Source of the DNA: Nonomuraea jabiensis
GTDB taxonomy: Bacteria; Actinomycetota; Actinomycetes; Streptosporangiales; Streptosporangiaceae
NCBI RefSeq assembly: GCF_014204795.1
Contig: NZ_JACHMB010000001.1
Span: 868,001 to 932,000 of the forward strand
Reading direction: 5' to 3'
Length of the DNA stretch: 64,000 nt
A model generated the notes under the pieces. It was not told the DNA's origin. It searched no databases and saw only the letters and a list, made by a program, of their open reading frames with translations. Of the stretch, positions 45,356-53,670 are shown in pieces. Both the position numbers and the translations under genes were made by a program. Positions within the stretch are counted from its first letter, which is position 1, and each line of letters opens with the position of its first letter.

Positions 45356-46471
45356 GTGAGCGACCCTCAGCTTGACCCCCGCGACATCGCGGCCCTTTTC
45401 GACCGCACAAGGCTGCGATTGGCGCGCGAGCTTCGGGGGTTTACCCAAGTGCAGCTTGCCCGGGAGGTCGGTTCTGTCACCGCAGCCTCGATCAGCCAAT
45501 TCGAGAACGGACATGCCAGGCCCGCTTCATCAACCCTGCACAGGCTTTCGGTGGTCCTACGTGTGCCGCTGCCCTTCTTCGCAGCTCCAGCTCGCCCACC
45601 CGTCCAAGAGGAAGTCGGCGGGTTCTTCCGAAGCCTCCGATCCACCTCTCCCCGCGATCGTCAACAAGCGCTGGCCTTTGTCCACCTCGCACGTGAACTC
45701 GCTCTCGAACTTGAGAAGTACGTTGCACTTCCGAGCCTCAATCTGCCGCGCATTCCCGTCGACGAAGACGTTTCGATTCAATCTAGTGACGTCGAACAGG
45801 CTGCAGCTCAGGTGCGACACCAGTGGAACGTGCCTGCTGGTCCCATTTACGATGTGGTGAGGCTCCTAGAGAGGAATGGAATCGTTGTAGTCCGATTTCG
45901 CGTCAGCATCGAGAAAGTCGATGCATTCTGTGTAGACTTTTCGGACAGGCCTGTTGTCGCATTGGGAGCAGACAAAGGATTGCGCGACCGCTCGCGCTTC
46001 GACGCTGCGCATGAGCTAGGCCATCTTGTTCTACACGGTGTCAACGGCAAGATCGGCGACAAGCTGACCGAGAATCAAGCTAACGAGTTTGCCGCCGCGT
46101 TCCTCATGCCAGCTGAAGAAATTAGAAATGAGCTCCCAGATCGACTCGACTGGCCCGCATTCCTCCACCTGAAGGCGAAATGGCATGTCTCTCTGGCCGC
46201 TCTCCTGGTCAGAGCAAAGACGCTCGGTGTCATGAGTGAGCACACCTACGCGCAGGCATGGAAGGCTTTGTCTGTACGAGGATGGCGAAAAGTGGAGCCT
46301 GGCGCTCTAGGAAATCCAGAAGTTCCAGTTCTCCTACACCGTGCGCTGGCTCTGATGGAAACGACAGGAATCTCGTTTCGTGAATTTATCAACCGGTCGG
46401 GACTTCCCGAACTGGATATCCATACTTTGCTAGACAGCGACATTATCGAGCGGCCTCGTGTAGAGCTTTGA
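45356..46471 (+). CDS. XRE-family HTH fused to ImmA/IrrE metallopeptidase; likely CBASS regulator
   Basis: GTG at 45356 follows ggagacgagac. The product is 371 residues. Cro/C1 helix-turn-helix (about 15-70): [36 protein letters not shown]. ImmA/IrrE zinc protease: [14 protein letters not shown] (HExxH at about 219-223) with the downstream Glu in [14 protein letters not shown] (about 244). There is also a C-terminal helical extension. It is transcribed away from the CBASS operon. In some CBASS systems separate proteins, CapH (HTH repressor) and CapP (ImmA/IrrE protease), derepress the operon on DNA damage. Here both activities are in one chain. The regulatory link is inference. Confidence 0.88.
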   Translation: MSDPQLDPRDIAALFDRTRLRLARELRGFTQVQLAREVGSVTAASISQFENGHARPASSTLHRLSVVLRVPLPFFAAPARPPVQEEVGGFFRSLRSTSPRDRQQALAFVHLARELALELEKYVALPSLNLPRIPVDEDVSIQSSDVEQAAAQVRHQWNVPAGPIYDVVRLLERNGIVVVRFRVSIEKVDAFCVDFSDRPVVALGADKGLRDRSRFDAAHELGHLVLHGVNGKIGDKLTENQANEFAAAFLMPAEEIRNELPDRLDWPAFLHLKAKWHVSLAALLVRAKTLGVMSEHTYAQAWKALSVRGWRKVEPGALGNPEVPVLLHRALALMETTGISFREFINRSGLPELDIHTLLDSDIIERPRVEL

Positions 46472-46474
46472 TTC

Positions 46475-47129
46475 GCCTTAGGGCGCAGCCCGAGCTTGCC
46501 CAAAGCGGCGTGGAGCTGGTCCTTACGGCTAATGCGTTGCTGCACGAGCTTGGGATGCAAGCGTTGATACTGAGCTCGCAGTTGGGAACCTCCGACGCGA
46601 GGGCGGTGACGCAGGCCCGGCGGCAGTTGGGCGCCGAACCGGTCAAAGAAGTGTTCGAACGTGTGGTCCGCCCAGCCTGTGGGCGCAGAAACTTGGCCAC
46701 TCTATGCGACCTGCGCATACTGGTGATCAGTTCGAGACAATCGTGGCGGTGAACTTCGCATCCCGGTCCCGGCTGAGGAACCGGAGGCCTCCGTCCCGGC
46801 CTCCTAGCTCGATTATGGGGTTCCGAACTCGCTGAACGGCCCAGTCCCTGGTGTGACGCTCGGTGAAGGTCGGCCCCGTGCGTCGGCGGCGCCGGGTCGA
46901 TGCAGGCCTTCTTCAGGATGAGCCATATGGTGGAGGCAGCGACCCGGTACCCCAGGCCGGTGAGTTCCCCGGCGATCCGGCGATATCCCCACAGCGGGTT
47001 CTCCTCGAGCCATCCGAAGGACCAATGATCGCAGCTAGGGATGGGTGGCAGGTCGCCCTCTCTGTGGCGCTTGAACGTCCAACACCGCCGCCCCGGATCA
47101 GCGTCCCAGCACAGCCAGCGGACGCTCAT
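46475..47129 (-). pseudogene. Degraded integrase-core transposase remnant
   Basis: The leftward frame contains [39 protein letters not shown], the HTH part preceding an rve domain. Later pieces appear in shifted frames (for example RDRDAKFT near 46775). Frameshifts and stops prevent any full product. The fragment lies between the CBASS regulator and the EAD-protease genes and may mark how they were joined. Confidence 0.6.
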
Positions 47130-47203
47130 GCACCAAACCGCAGGTCATCTTGCTGGCCGAGTTTCCGGCACCCACAGGTTCATGACCAGTCAAGGCCGCG
47201 CCT

Positions 47204-48325
47204 ATGGACGTCTGGACGGCTCTGGTGAATCGTGGACGATACGCGGATCTGCTGGAGGTGGGCTTGGTGGACAGCATCCTCGACAGTCTCCCGTTCGACT
47301 ACTCCGCTCCCGAGGCCCGCGCACTGCGAGACCTGCTGGCTGAGATCTACCACCGCGACAACGACATCAGGGCAATCGCCGCGGCTGCGAAGTTTCCGGC
47401 CGGGGAGATTCCCTACGGGGACAATGCACGCATGACCTGGCATGCGCTCCTGGCCGCTGCCCGCAACCGCGACCTGCTTACGGAGCTCATCCACCGCATC
47501 CTGGACGACCCGCCTGCGTCCGCCTACCGGACGAGAATCACCGAGCTCATCTCCGCAGTGCCGGCCGTACCTCCTCCGGAGGAGCTTCTGCTGGGCGGGC
47601 AGGCTCTGTTGGACGCCATTCCCCGCGTCGATCTGGAATACGCCGAGCGGCAGACTGGCAGCAGTCCCACGTTGAAGGACATGTCTTTCCTGCACAGCGC
47701 TCTTCGCGTTGCTCCAGGGGTGGTGCGGCTGCGGACCGGCTTCAGCAACGGCAATTTTACCGCCAGCGGTTTTCTCATCTCCCGTGACGTCGTGCTGACC
47801 AACTTCCATGTGCTGTTCGACAAAGAGCACCACGACGAGCGTGCGGACGTAACCGAAGTGTGGTTCGACTACGAGACCGGCCCCGATGGCAGAAGCAAGA
47901 AGGAGGTAATTTTCCACGCTGACCCCGCTACCGCCGTCGGGGACAAGCACCTCGACTGGGCGGCGATCAAGCTGCCCTGTCCCGCGCCCGCACACAACCT
48001 CCCCCTTCTTCTGGCTCCTCGCCGCGTGATGGTGGGTGAGGAGGTGTGCATCATCCAACATCCCAACGGGAAACCGAAGCAGATCGCGATGGAGCACAAC
48101 ACCGTCGTCTACGTAGGCAATGACCACTTGCAGTACCTCACCGACACCGAAGGCGGTTCTTCCGGAAGCCCCGTATTCGACGACAAGTGGCGCGTGATCG
48201 GTCTGCACAGTTCCTCCGACGAGGTCATCCTCAAGGGCGAACGGCGTGTGGTGAACGTCGGAACCACGATCCGGGCGGTGGCCGAGGGACTGCGCGAGGC
48301 CGGGATCATGTTCGACAGTGAGTAA
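47204..48325 (+). CDS. EAD-trypsin protein: death-like effector-associated domain plus serine protease
   Basis: ATG at 47204, 373 residues. The N-terminal half is helical and resembles the EAD1 adaptor domain: EARALRDLLAEIYHRDNDIRAIAAAAKFPAGEIPYGDNARMTWHALLAAARNRDLLTELIHRIL (about 37-100). The C-terminal trypsin-like domain has NGNFTASGFLISRDVVLTNFHVLF (His202), KHLDWAAIKL (Asp251) and TEGGSSGSPVFDD (Ser320), so the triad is complete. There is no signal peptide, so it acts in the cytoplasm. Proteases paired with EADs are predicted effectors of bacterial immune or cell-death systems. It overlaps the next gene by eight bases. Confidence 0.82.
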   Translation: MDVWTALVNRGRYADLLEVGLVDSILDSLPFDYSAPEARALRDLLAEIYHRDNDIRAIAAAAKFPAGEIPYGDNARMTWHALLAAARNRDLLTELIHRILDDPPASAYRTRITELISAVPAVPPPEELLLGGQALLDAIPRVDLEYAERQTGSSPTLKDMSFLHSALRVAPGVVRLRTGFSNGNFTASGFLISRDVVLTNFHVLFDKEHHDERADVTEVWFDYETGPDGRSKKEVIFHADPATAVGDKHLDWAAIKLPCPAPAHNLPLLLAPRRVMVGEEVCIIQHPNGKPKQIAMEHNTVVYVGNDHLQYLTDTEGGSSGSPVFDDKWRVIGLHSSSDEVILKGERRVVNVGTTIRAVAEGLREAGIMFDSE

Positions 48326-49061
48326 GGCGATCCCGATGCTGGACACGCCACCACTGCCCTGGTCCTACCAGCCGATCCGCGACCTGTGCCGCCATCTGGC
48401 CGGCGCCTATCAGGATGGAAATCAGGCGCGTGTGCTCGCTGCCTCCGTGGAAGGTTTCCCGGTGCTTGAGAGCGGGATCGACTGGCGTCACAGCTCCGGC
48501 GAACCGCTGTGGGAGCAAATTATGAGTGTGGCCGCCCGCGCTGGAAAGCTTCGTACCCTGGTCGACGCCGTCCTGGCAGACACTTCCGTGGCGGGCTACC
48601 ACGACCGTATTCGCTCCGCGCTCCACACGATCGAGGTCGACACGTCGGCTGACGTTTCCACCACCAGTGATAGTCCGGCGGCCACGGTGAGCTACCTACC
48701 CATAAATGATCCCCAGTGGGCTCTGAACGAGGTGATAGCCGTCGCCCGCCGCACCCGCGGCGAACTGCCCGCAGGAGATCCAGTCACCCTTCACCGCTTG
48801 CTGCGCTCCCTCAGCACCAGTCTGAAGGACATTTCGGCGATTGCACCCCTGCTATCCGCTCCGCGCGTCAACACCATGACCCGGGCGAAGGAACAGACGT
48901 CGGAGCTGCTCACCGCCCTCCGTACCGCCAATGCGATCGACGCTCCGAAAGCTGAACGCGCGAGAGCACGACGTACCGTTCCATCATTGATCGAGAACCT
49001 ACGCGGCACCCTGCAAAAGCTTGTCGCCGAGTCCGACGCCACGACGCCGCATGAACGATAG
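48318..49061 (+). CDS. EAD1-like partner protein
   Basis: GTG start at 48318, 247 residues. Residues about 18-95 (PIRDLCRHLAGAYQDGNQARVLAASVEGFPVLESGIDWRHSSGEPLWEQIMSVAARAGKLRTLVDAVL) have the same spacing as the EAD of the neighbouring protease: two helices, a G-x-x...I-x-W/Y turn, then W...A...G.L..L. A linker follows, then a helical C-terminal domain (WALNEVIAVARRTRGELP..., RTVPSLIENLRGTLQKL) of unknown type. Homotypic EAD contacts normally link sensor and effector, so this may recruit the protease. The effector or sensing role of its C-terminus is not known. Confidence 0.65.
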   Translation: MSKAIPMLDTPPLPWSYQPIRDLCRHLAGAYQDGNQARVLAASVEGFPVLESGIDWRHSSGEPLWEQIMSVAARAGKLRTLVDAVLADTSVAGYHDRIRSALHTIEVDTSADVSTTSDSPAATVSYLPINDPQWALNEVIAVARRTRGELPAGDPVTLHRLLRSLSTSLKDISAIAPLLSAPRVNTMTRAKEQTSELLTALRTANAIDAPKAERARARRTVPSLIENLRGTLQKLVAESDATTPHER

Positions 49062-49072
49062 CCGCGTGAACC

Positions 49073-49522
49073 ATGGGGGAGGCGCGAGCGGGCAGGGAGC
49101 GCCACCTTCATACGGCCGAGACCGGCAACGGAGATCAGCATGAGCTATGCCGTTACCTACGCACGATCTTGCCCCAGTGGCAGGAGGTGCTTGAACTCGA
49201 CACTCTGACTCCCGAGCATGCCAGATTGTGGCTACAAGAAGAAGGCGAACCTGTTCCCGAGGACGGAACCAGGGATCTTCGTCAGAAGATTATAAAAATG
49301 GCTGGATCTTCCTCTGATCCAGACTGGACGAACGCTCGCGCCGCTGCCACTGCTGCCCACCAGGCGTTGCTGGATTTTGCCGAGTTCGCCCGTCATGAGC
49401 CGCACGGTCTTACAGACTTGGAGAATTTCATTCGCGCTCGTCGCCGCTTTCAAAATGACGTTTTGAATGCGGTGCGCCAGCTCATGAACACCCTGGGCAA
49501 GGTGGTGGACTGCCCGCCATAA
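49073..49522 (+). CDS. Small helical protein, third gene of the EAD-protease cluster
   Basis: The product is 149 residues from ATG 49073, 12 bp after the previous stop. The first 20 residues are low in structure. From about residue 25 the protein is helical: LCRYLRTILPQWQEVLELDTLTPEHARLWLQEEG, then RAAATAAHQALLDFAEFARHEPHGLTDLENFIRARRRFQNDVLNAVRQLMNTLGKV. No family recognised. Tight spacing suggests one operon with the two EAD genes. Confidence 0.55.
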   Translation: MGEARAGRERHLHTAETGNGDQHELCRYLRTILPQWQEVLELDTLTPEHARLWLQEEGEPVPEDGTRDLRQKIIKMAGSSSDPDWTNARAAATAAHQALLDFAEFARHEPHGLTDLENFIRARRRFQNDVLNAVRQLMNTLGKVVDCPP

Positions 49523-49930
49523 CCCTGCGCCTGCCGATAATGACATCGGCATAGGTAGTCCGGCTTGTGATCAGCTTGCATGGTCACCGGCGATGTTTGG
49601 CCAATTGCGTGCCGAGCCAGCAGTAGTCGCGTGGCCTTCGAGGCGTGGGGCGGCGACTGACCGTCACGCATTCGCTGCCGGAGGCGATCACGAGTGGCGG
49701 AGGCGCCCTGGCTCTCCGGGCTGCGGCAGCCTGACTGTCCGCCATAAATCACCTGTAAATGGGAACGGTCAAGGAATGCCATCCGCCCCATGGTTGCTCG
49801 TTGGATGCTCATCGGCATTTGATACGGCATAACCCTGGCTAGCATTCTTGGACATTTTGACAGCGGACAATGTGTGGCACCACGACACTTTGCGGCACGA
49901 TCCGATAGTGGACGGTGTTTAGAACTGCGA
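49523..49930. other. About 400 bp before the second att-like repeat, no supported gene
   Basis: A leftward frame crosses it but has no recognisable relatives and is rich in Arg/Ser, as expected of non-coding GC-rich DNA. Nothing resembling an integrase or excisionase is seen. Confidence 0.4.
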
Positions 49931-49980
49931 CTTTTAATCCGTAGGTTCCGGGTTCGAGAACAGGGCGCCCTACCACTCCA
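49931..49980 (+). repeat. attachment-site-like repeat: 3' half of tRNA-Lys (copy 2)
   Basis: It matches copy 1 at 37922-37971 in the same orientation. Here the anticodon loop cttttaa is kept, consistent with a lysine (TTT) tRNA. The T-arm 3' side has diverged (gagaacaggg against gagccccggg), so the fragment is not under tRNA constraint. It marks the right end of the 12-kb island. Confidence 0.75.
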
Positions 49981-50663
49981 CACCCCATCTGACCTGCACT
50001 TGCTCGATTCTCGGCCGTCTTGCGTGAGGCGGAGATGGCCGAGTTCATGCTCGTCAGATGCTCTTCGGCACGCGTCCGGCACATTGGCGGGCCGACAGCG
50101 TGATCGAAATGAGCCGGCTCGCACTGCCGGGTGTCGGTTGCCTGGGGCCAAATCGTCAAGGTAGCTGCGAGCGACACCCAGCCGAAGGGCATGGTGGAAG
50201 GGTTGTCGGGCGGGACACGCCCGACTTGGGCGCAGACTCGTCCAAGAGGTGATCAAGCCGCCTTCGGTCGAGTTCACGCGCGGTCGACGCGGTCGCCGTC
50301 CGTTCTGCATGGTTTGAAGCCACAACCTATGCGCCGACTGGCAGCCATCGGCTTTGGAGAACTGCCCGGTAACACCCTTAGCGGGGCAGGCGGCAGCGAA
50401 CCTAGTCGAGCAATGTCGAGGATGATTGGGCGGGGCAGTAGGAGTCAGAGGGCCGGAGTCAGGATGACGGTGAAGCCGAGCAGCTTTACGTGAGAACACC
50501 GCGCAACCCCGGTCGCAGTGGGGCAAGAGTTGCCCGGCAGGCCGTGATGATGCAGCCTGGAACGACCTACAGCAGCTTGATACACAGAATGACCGTTATG
50601 TTCTTTTCGTTGGAAGTGCTCGATTCCGGGCTCCTGCGCTGACAACGCCGCAGCTCAGCGAGA
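49981..50663. other. Region upstream of the CRISPR array, probable leader near its end
   Basis: There is no supported gene. The last stretch (about 50570-50615: cttgatacacagaatgaccg, ttatgttcttttcgttggaa) is A+T-rich against its surroundings and leads straight into gtgctc at 50616, which looks like the first bases of a CRISPR repeat. That partial repeat is only 48 bp from the next one, not 61, so a small deletion or decay at the leader end is likely. Confidence 0.4.
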
Positions 50664-50934
50664 GTGCTCCCCACGCACGCGGGGATGGTCCGGCAGGGGC
50701 GTCCTCGTGGTCGATGCCGCGGACGTGCTCCCCACGCACGCGGGGATGGTCCCCGAGGCCAAGCGCGCCGCCCGTAACTGGCCGGGTGCTCCCCGCGCAC
50801 GCAGGGATGGTCCCGACAACATCCTCACCGGCAACCCGGTCCTGTCGTGCTCCCGGCGCACGCGGGGATGGTCCCATGCGCGAGATCTCCTCGTGGCGTC
50901 CGTCCTGGTGCTCCCCGCGCACGCGGGATGAACC
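50664..50934 (+). CRISPR. Short type I-E CRISPR array, five repeats and four spacers
   Basis: The 28-bp repeats gtgctcccc(a/g)cgcacgcgg... start at 50664, 50725, 50786, 50847 and 50908, with a perfect 61-bp period and 33-bp spacers. The repeat has the I-E palindromic core (ccccgcgcacgcgggg) and ends gatggtcc. The first two repeats carry cccca, the third has caggg, the fourth ccggc, and the fifth is decayed (one G missing, then gatgaacc), as is usual at the end far from the leader. The array is therefore read left to right. No cas genes are in the window. Confidence 0.93.
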
Positions 50935-51174
50935 CGGCTCGGGGTCGAAGTCCTCCAGCCGTACAGCTTGATCAACTCTTTGTCGGAACGAAAGCCCTTC
51001 CCGGCCCGACATGCCCGCTACGCCTTCCGGTTTGGCGTTACTTGATCGTCTGACGGGTCTGACCTGACGAATGGGTTCACGGAACACCCCGCCACACGCC
51101 GGAACCGTGCCGAAGAGCATCCAGCGAGCAACCACGGGGGCACATCGGCGCGGCCGGAGTCGCTTAGAAAGCGA

Positions 51175-51208
51175 GAAACCCCAGCTCAGGATCCTGAACT
51201 GGGGTTTC
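51175..51208 (-). terminator. Hairpin terminator of tRNA-Lys
   Basis: A 16-bp stem with one mismatch: gaaaccccagctcagg (51175-51190) pairs with cctgaactggggtttc (51193-51208), with a 2-base loop. It lies just downstream of the tRNA on the minus strand. The U-run after it is weak (ctttct on the transcript side), as is common in high-GC actinomycetes. Confidence 0.8.
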
Positions 51209-51215
51209 CGTGCGG

Positions 51216-51289
51216 TGCGCCGCCAGGGACTCGAACCCCGGACCCGCTGATTAAGAGTCAGCTGCTCTGACCAACTGAGCTAGCGGCGC
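51216..51289 (-). tRNA. tRNA-Lys (anticodon CTT)
   Basis: The 74-nt cloverleaf on the minus strand has acceptor gcgccgc/gcggcgc with discriminator A, a D arm gctc/gagc, anticodon arm gctga-ctcttaa-tcagc (anticodon CTT), variable gggtc, and T arm cgggg-ttcgagt-ccctg. CCA is not encoded. It is intact and not interrupted. It differs in sequence from the tRNA-Lys 3' halves at the att-like repeats, so it is not their source. Confidence 0.95.
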
Positions 51290-51407
51290 TTGCAGAGAGG
51301 AATATACCGGCGATCCGCATCCTGGTCGAATCGGTAGCAGGCGGGCCTGTCGGACGGCCAAGGCTAGAATAAAGTTCGGCCCCCGGCTCCGGCAGACAGG
51401 ATCACCG

Positions 51408-52256
51408 ATGTTCGACTCTCCCGCCGAGGTGGCGGAGCGGCTCGCCGCCGTGGACTACCTCTCCGACGACGCCATCTCCACCTCGGTGTTCCTGGCCGCG
51501 GCGCTGGGCAAGCCGCTGCTGGTCGAAGGCCCCGCGGGCGTGGGGAAGACGCAGCTGGCCAAGGCGGTGGCACTGGCGACCGGGGCCGAGCTGATCAGGC
51601 TGCAGTGCTACGAGGGGCTCGACGAGGCCAGGGCGCTGTACGAGTGGAACTACAAGAAGCAGCTGCTCAGGATCCAGGCCACCAGCGCGGACGACGACAT
51701 CTTCTCCGAGGAGTTCCTGCTGGAGCGGCCGCTGCTGAAGGCGATCAGGGCCGCCGGCCCGACCGTGCTGCTCATCGACGAGACCGACAAGGCCGACGTC
51801 GAGGTCGAAGGGCTGCTGCTGGAGCTGCTGTCCGACTTCCAGATCACGATCCCTGAGCTGGGCACGATCGCCGCCACCCGCAGGCCGTACGTGGTGCTGA
51901 CCTCCAACGCCACCCGCGAGCTGTCGGAGGCGCTCAAGCGGCGCTGCCTCTACCTGCACCTCGAATACCCCACGCCCGAGCGGGAGCGGGACATCGTGCT
52001 CAGCCAGGTGCCGGGCATCCGGGCCGATCTGGCCGAGCGGCTGGCCAGGACGGTGGCCACGCTGCGGGCGCTGGAGCTGAAGAAGGCGCCGTCGGTGGCC
52101 GAGACCGTCGACTGGGCCAACACGCTGCTGGCGCTCGGGCGGGACGACCTCGACGAGGCCACCGTGGCCGGGACGCTGGGCGTGGTGCTCAAGCACGCCT
52201 CCGACCAGGCGCGGGCGGTCAAGGAGCTGGGGCTGCCGGATGTCGCTGATCGATAG
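51408..52256 (+). CDS. MoxR-family AAA+ ATPase
   Basis: ATG at 51408, with a tagaat -10-like box at 51365. The 282-residue product has Walker A VEGPAGVGKT (39-48), Walker B TVLLIDETDKAD (119-130), sensor 1 VVLTSNATRELSEALKRRC and the MoxR C-terminal lid. MoxR ATPases work with VWA proteins as chaperones that mature or assemble partner complexes. It overlaps the VWA gene by 17 bp, so the two are coupled. It is close to the CoxD/GvpN-like branch that pairs with CoxE-type VWA proteins. Confidence 0.92.
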   Translation: MFDSPAEVAERLAAVDYLSDDAISTSVFLAAALGKPLLVEGPAGVGKTQLAKAVALATGAELIRLQCYEGLDEARALYEWNYKKQLLRIQATSADDDIFSEEFLLERPLLKAIRAAGPTVLLIDETDKADVEVEGLLLELLSDFQITIPELGTIAATRRPYVVLTSNATRELSEALKRRCLYLHLEYPTPERERDIVLSQVPGIRADLAERLARTVATLRALELKKAPSVAETVDWANTLLALGRDDLDEATVAGTLGVVLKHASDQARAVKELGLPDVADR

Positions 52257-53604
52257 GCATGTCGGGTTCGTACGCGCGCTGCGCGAGGCCGGGATCCCGG
52301 TGTCGGTGGCCGAGGGGCTGGACGCCGCGCACGCGCTGCGGGTGATCGAGCTGAGCGAGCGGGAGTCGCTGCGGGCCGCCTACGCGGCCACGCTGGTCAA
52401 GAAGCCCGCGTATCGGCCGGGGTTCGACGTGCTGTTCGACCTGTGGTTCCCGGCCTCGACGTCCGGCATGTACGCCGAGCGCGCCGAGCGGCCGATCGAC
52501 CTGGAGACGGCCCCCGTCGACGAGCTGCGCGACCACCTCGCCCGGCTCCTGACCGGCGGCAGCGACCAGGAGCTGCGCGAGTTCGCCCAGGCCGTGGTCG
52601 GGCGCTTCGGCCACCAGCCGGCCGCGACCCCCGGGCGGCAGAACTGGTTCTCCTACAGCGTCATGCGCGCCCTGTCCCCCGAGACGCTGATGGCCCGCAT
52701 CCTCCAGAACGTCCTGCAGGGCCAGGAGCGCGGCGGCCTGGCCGAGAAGAACGTCCGCAGGACGGTCTACGACAACACCCGGCGCTTCGAGGAGGCCGTG
52801 GCCACCGACGTGCGCCGCCGCATCGCCGAGGACTCGGGGATCGAGCGCATCGCCCGCTCAGCCGTCCGCCCTCCGCTCGACCAGATCGACTTCCTCCGCG
52901 TCACCAAGGCCGACCTGGCCAGGCTGCGCCGCGAGGTCCATCCGCTGGCCAGACGCCTGGCCACGCGCCTGACGATCAGGCAGCGGAAGGGCAGGCGCGG
53001 CCGCCTCGACTTCCGCAGGACCGTGCGGGCCTCGCTGCAGAGCGGCGGCGTGCCGCTGACCACGCACTTCAGGCCGCCGCGGCCGCACAAGCCCGAGCTG
53101 GTCATCCTCTGCGACACCAGCGACTCGGTCTCGTCGTTCGCCCACTTCACGCTGCTGCTCACGTACGCGCTGAGGGAGCAGTTCACCAAGGTGCGGGCGT
53201 TCGGGTTCGTGGACACGGTGGACGAGATCACCCGGTTCTTCGTCCCCGGCGCCGACGTGGTCGAGGCCATGACCAGGCTGACGAACGAGGCCGACATGGT
53301 GCGCTTCGGGCGTACCAACTACGGGCACTCGCTGGAGCGCTTCGCCGAGCGGTACGGCGACGCCATCGGCCCCAGGACGTCGCTGCTGATCCTGGGCGAT
53401 GCCCGCTCCAACTACCAGCCGCCCGCCCTGGACGTGCTCAGGTCGCTCGTGGGCCGGTCGCGGCACGCGTACTGGCTCAACCCCGAGCCCGTGGCGCAGT
53501 GGGACACGGGAGACTCGGTCGCGAGCGAGTACGGCGCGGTCGTCCCCATGCACGAGTGCCGCAACGTCGCCCAGCTCACGGCCTTCATCGAGACGCTGGC
53601 CTGA
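52240..53604 (+). CDS. CoxE-like VWA-domain protein
   Basis: The start is 52240, inside the end of the MoxR gene. The product is 454 residues. The N-terminal helical region (RHVGFVRALREAGIPVSVAEGLDAAHAL, RAAYAATLVKKPAYRPGFDVLFDLWF) is typical of CoxE proteins. The C-terminal VWA domain starts LVILCDTSDSVSSFAHF with the MIDAS DxSxS at 292-296, and has TNYGHSLERFAERYGDAI and SLLILGDARSNY. It is the partner of the MoxR ATPase. Its target complex is not evident from the neighbours; no molybdenum hydroxylase genes are present. Its last codons form the first unit of a tandem repeat. Confidence 0.9.
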   Translation: MSLIDRHVGFVRALREAGIPVSVAEGLDAAHALRVIELSERESLRAAYAATLVKKPAYRPGFDVLFDLWFPASTSGMYAERAERPIDLETAPVDELRDHLARLLTGGSDQELREFAQAVVGRFGHQPAATPGRQNWFSYSVMRALSPETLMARILQNVLQGQERGGLAEKNVRRTVYDNTRRFEEAVATDVRRRIAEDSGIERIARSAVRPPLDQIDFLRVTKADLARLRREVHPLARRLATRLTIRQRKGRRGRLDFRRTVRASLQSGGVPLTTHFRPPRPHKPELVILCDTSDSVSSFAHFTLLLTYALREQFTKVRAFGFVDTVDEITRFFVPGADVVEAMTRLTNEADMVRFGRTNYGHSLERFAERYGDAIGPRTSLLILGDARSNYQPPALDVLRSLVGRSRHAYWLNPEPVAQWDTGDSVASEYGAVVPMHECRNVAQLTAFIETLA

Positions 53605-53670
53605 CGCCTGAGACGCTGGCCTGAACGCCTGAGACGCTGGCCTGACGCCTGAGACGCTGGATCGAAGCCT
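53590..53670 (+). repeat. Four tandem copies of a 20-21 bp unit across the VWA stop codon
   Basis: The units begin at 53590, 53610, 53631 and 53651, with consensus gagacgctggcctgacgcct. The fourth is diverged after gagacgctgg. The VWA stop (tga 53602-53604) lies in the first unit, and the array ends at the stop of the converging NERD gene. It fills the short gap between two converging genes. Confidence 0.9.

Noticed and set aside
51216..51289. tRNA-Lys(CTT) as the insertion site of the islands
   Set aside because: Its T arm and acceptor differ from the att-like repeats, it is on the opposite strand, and it is uninterrupted.
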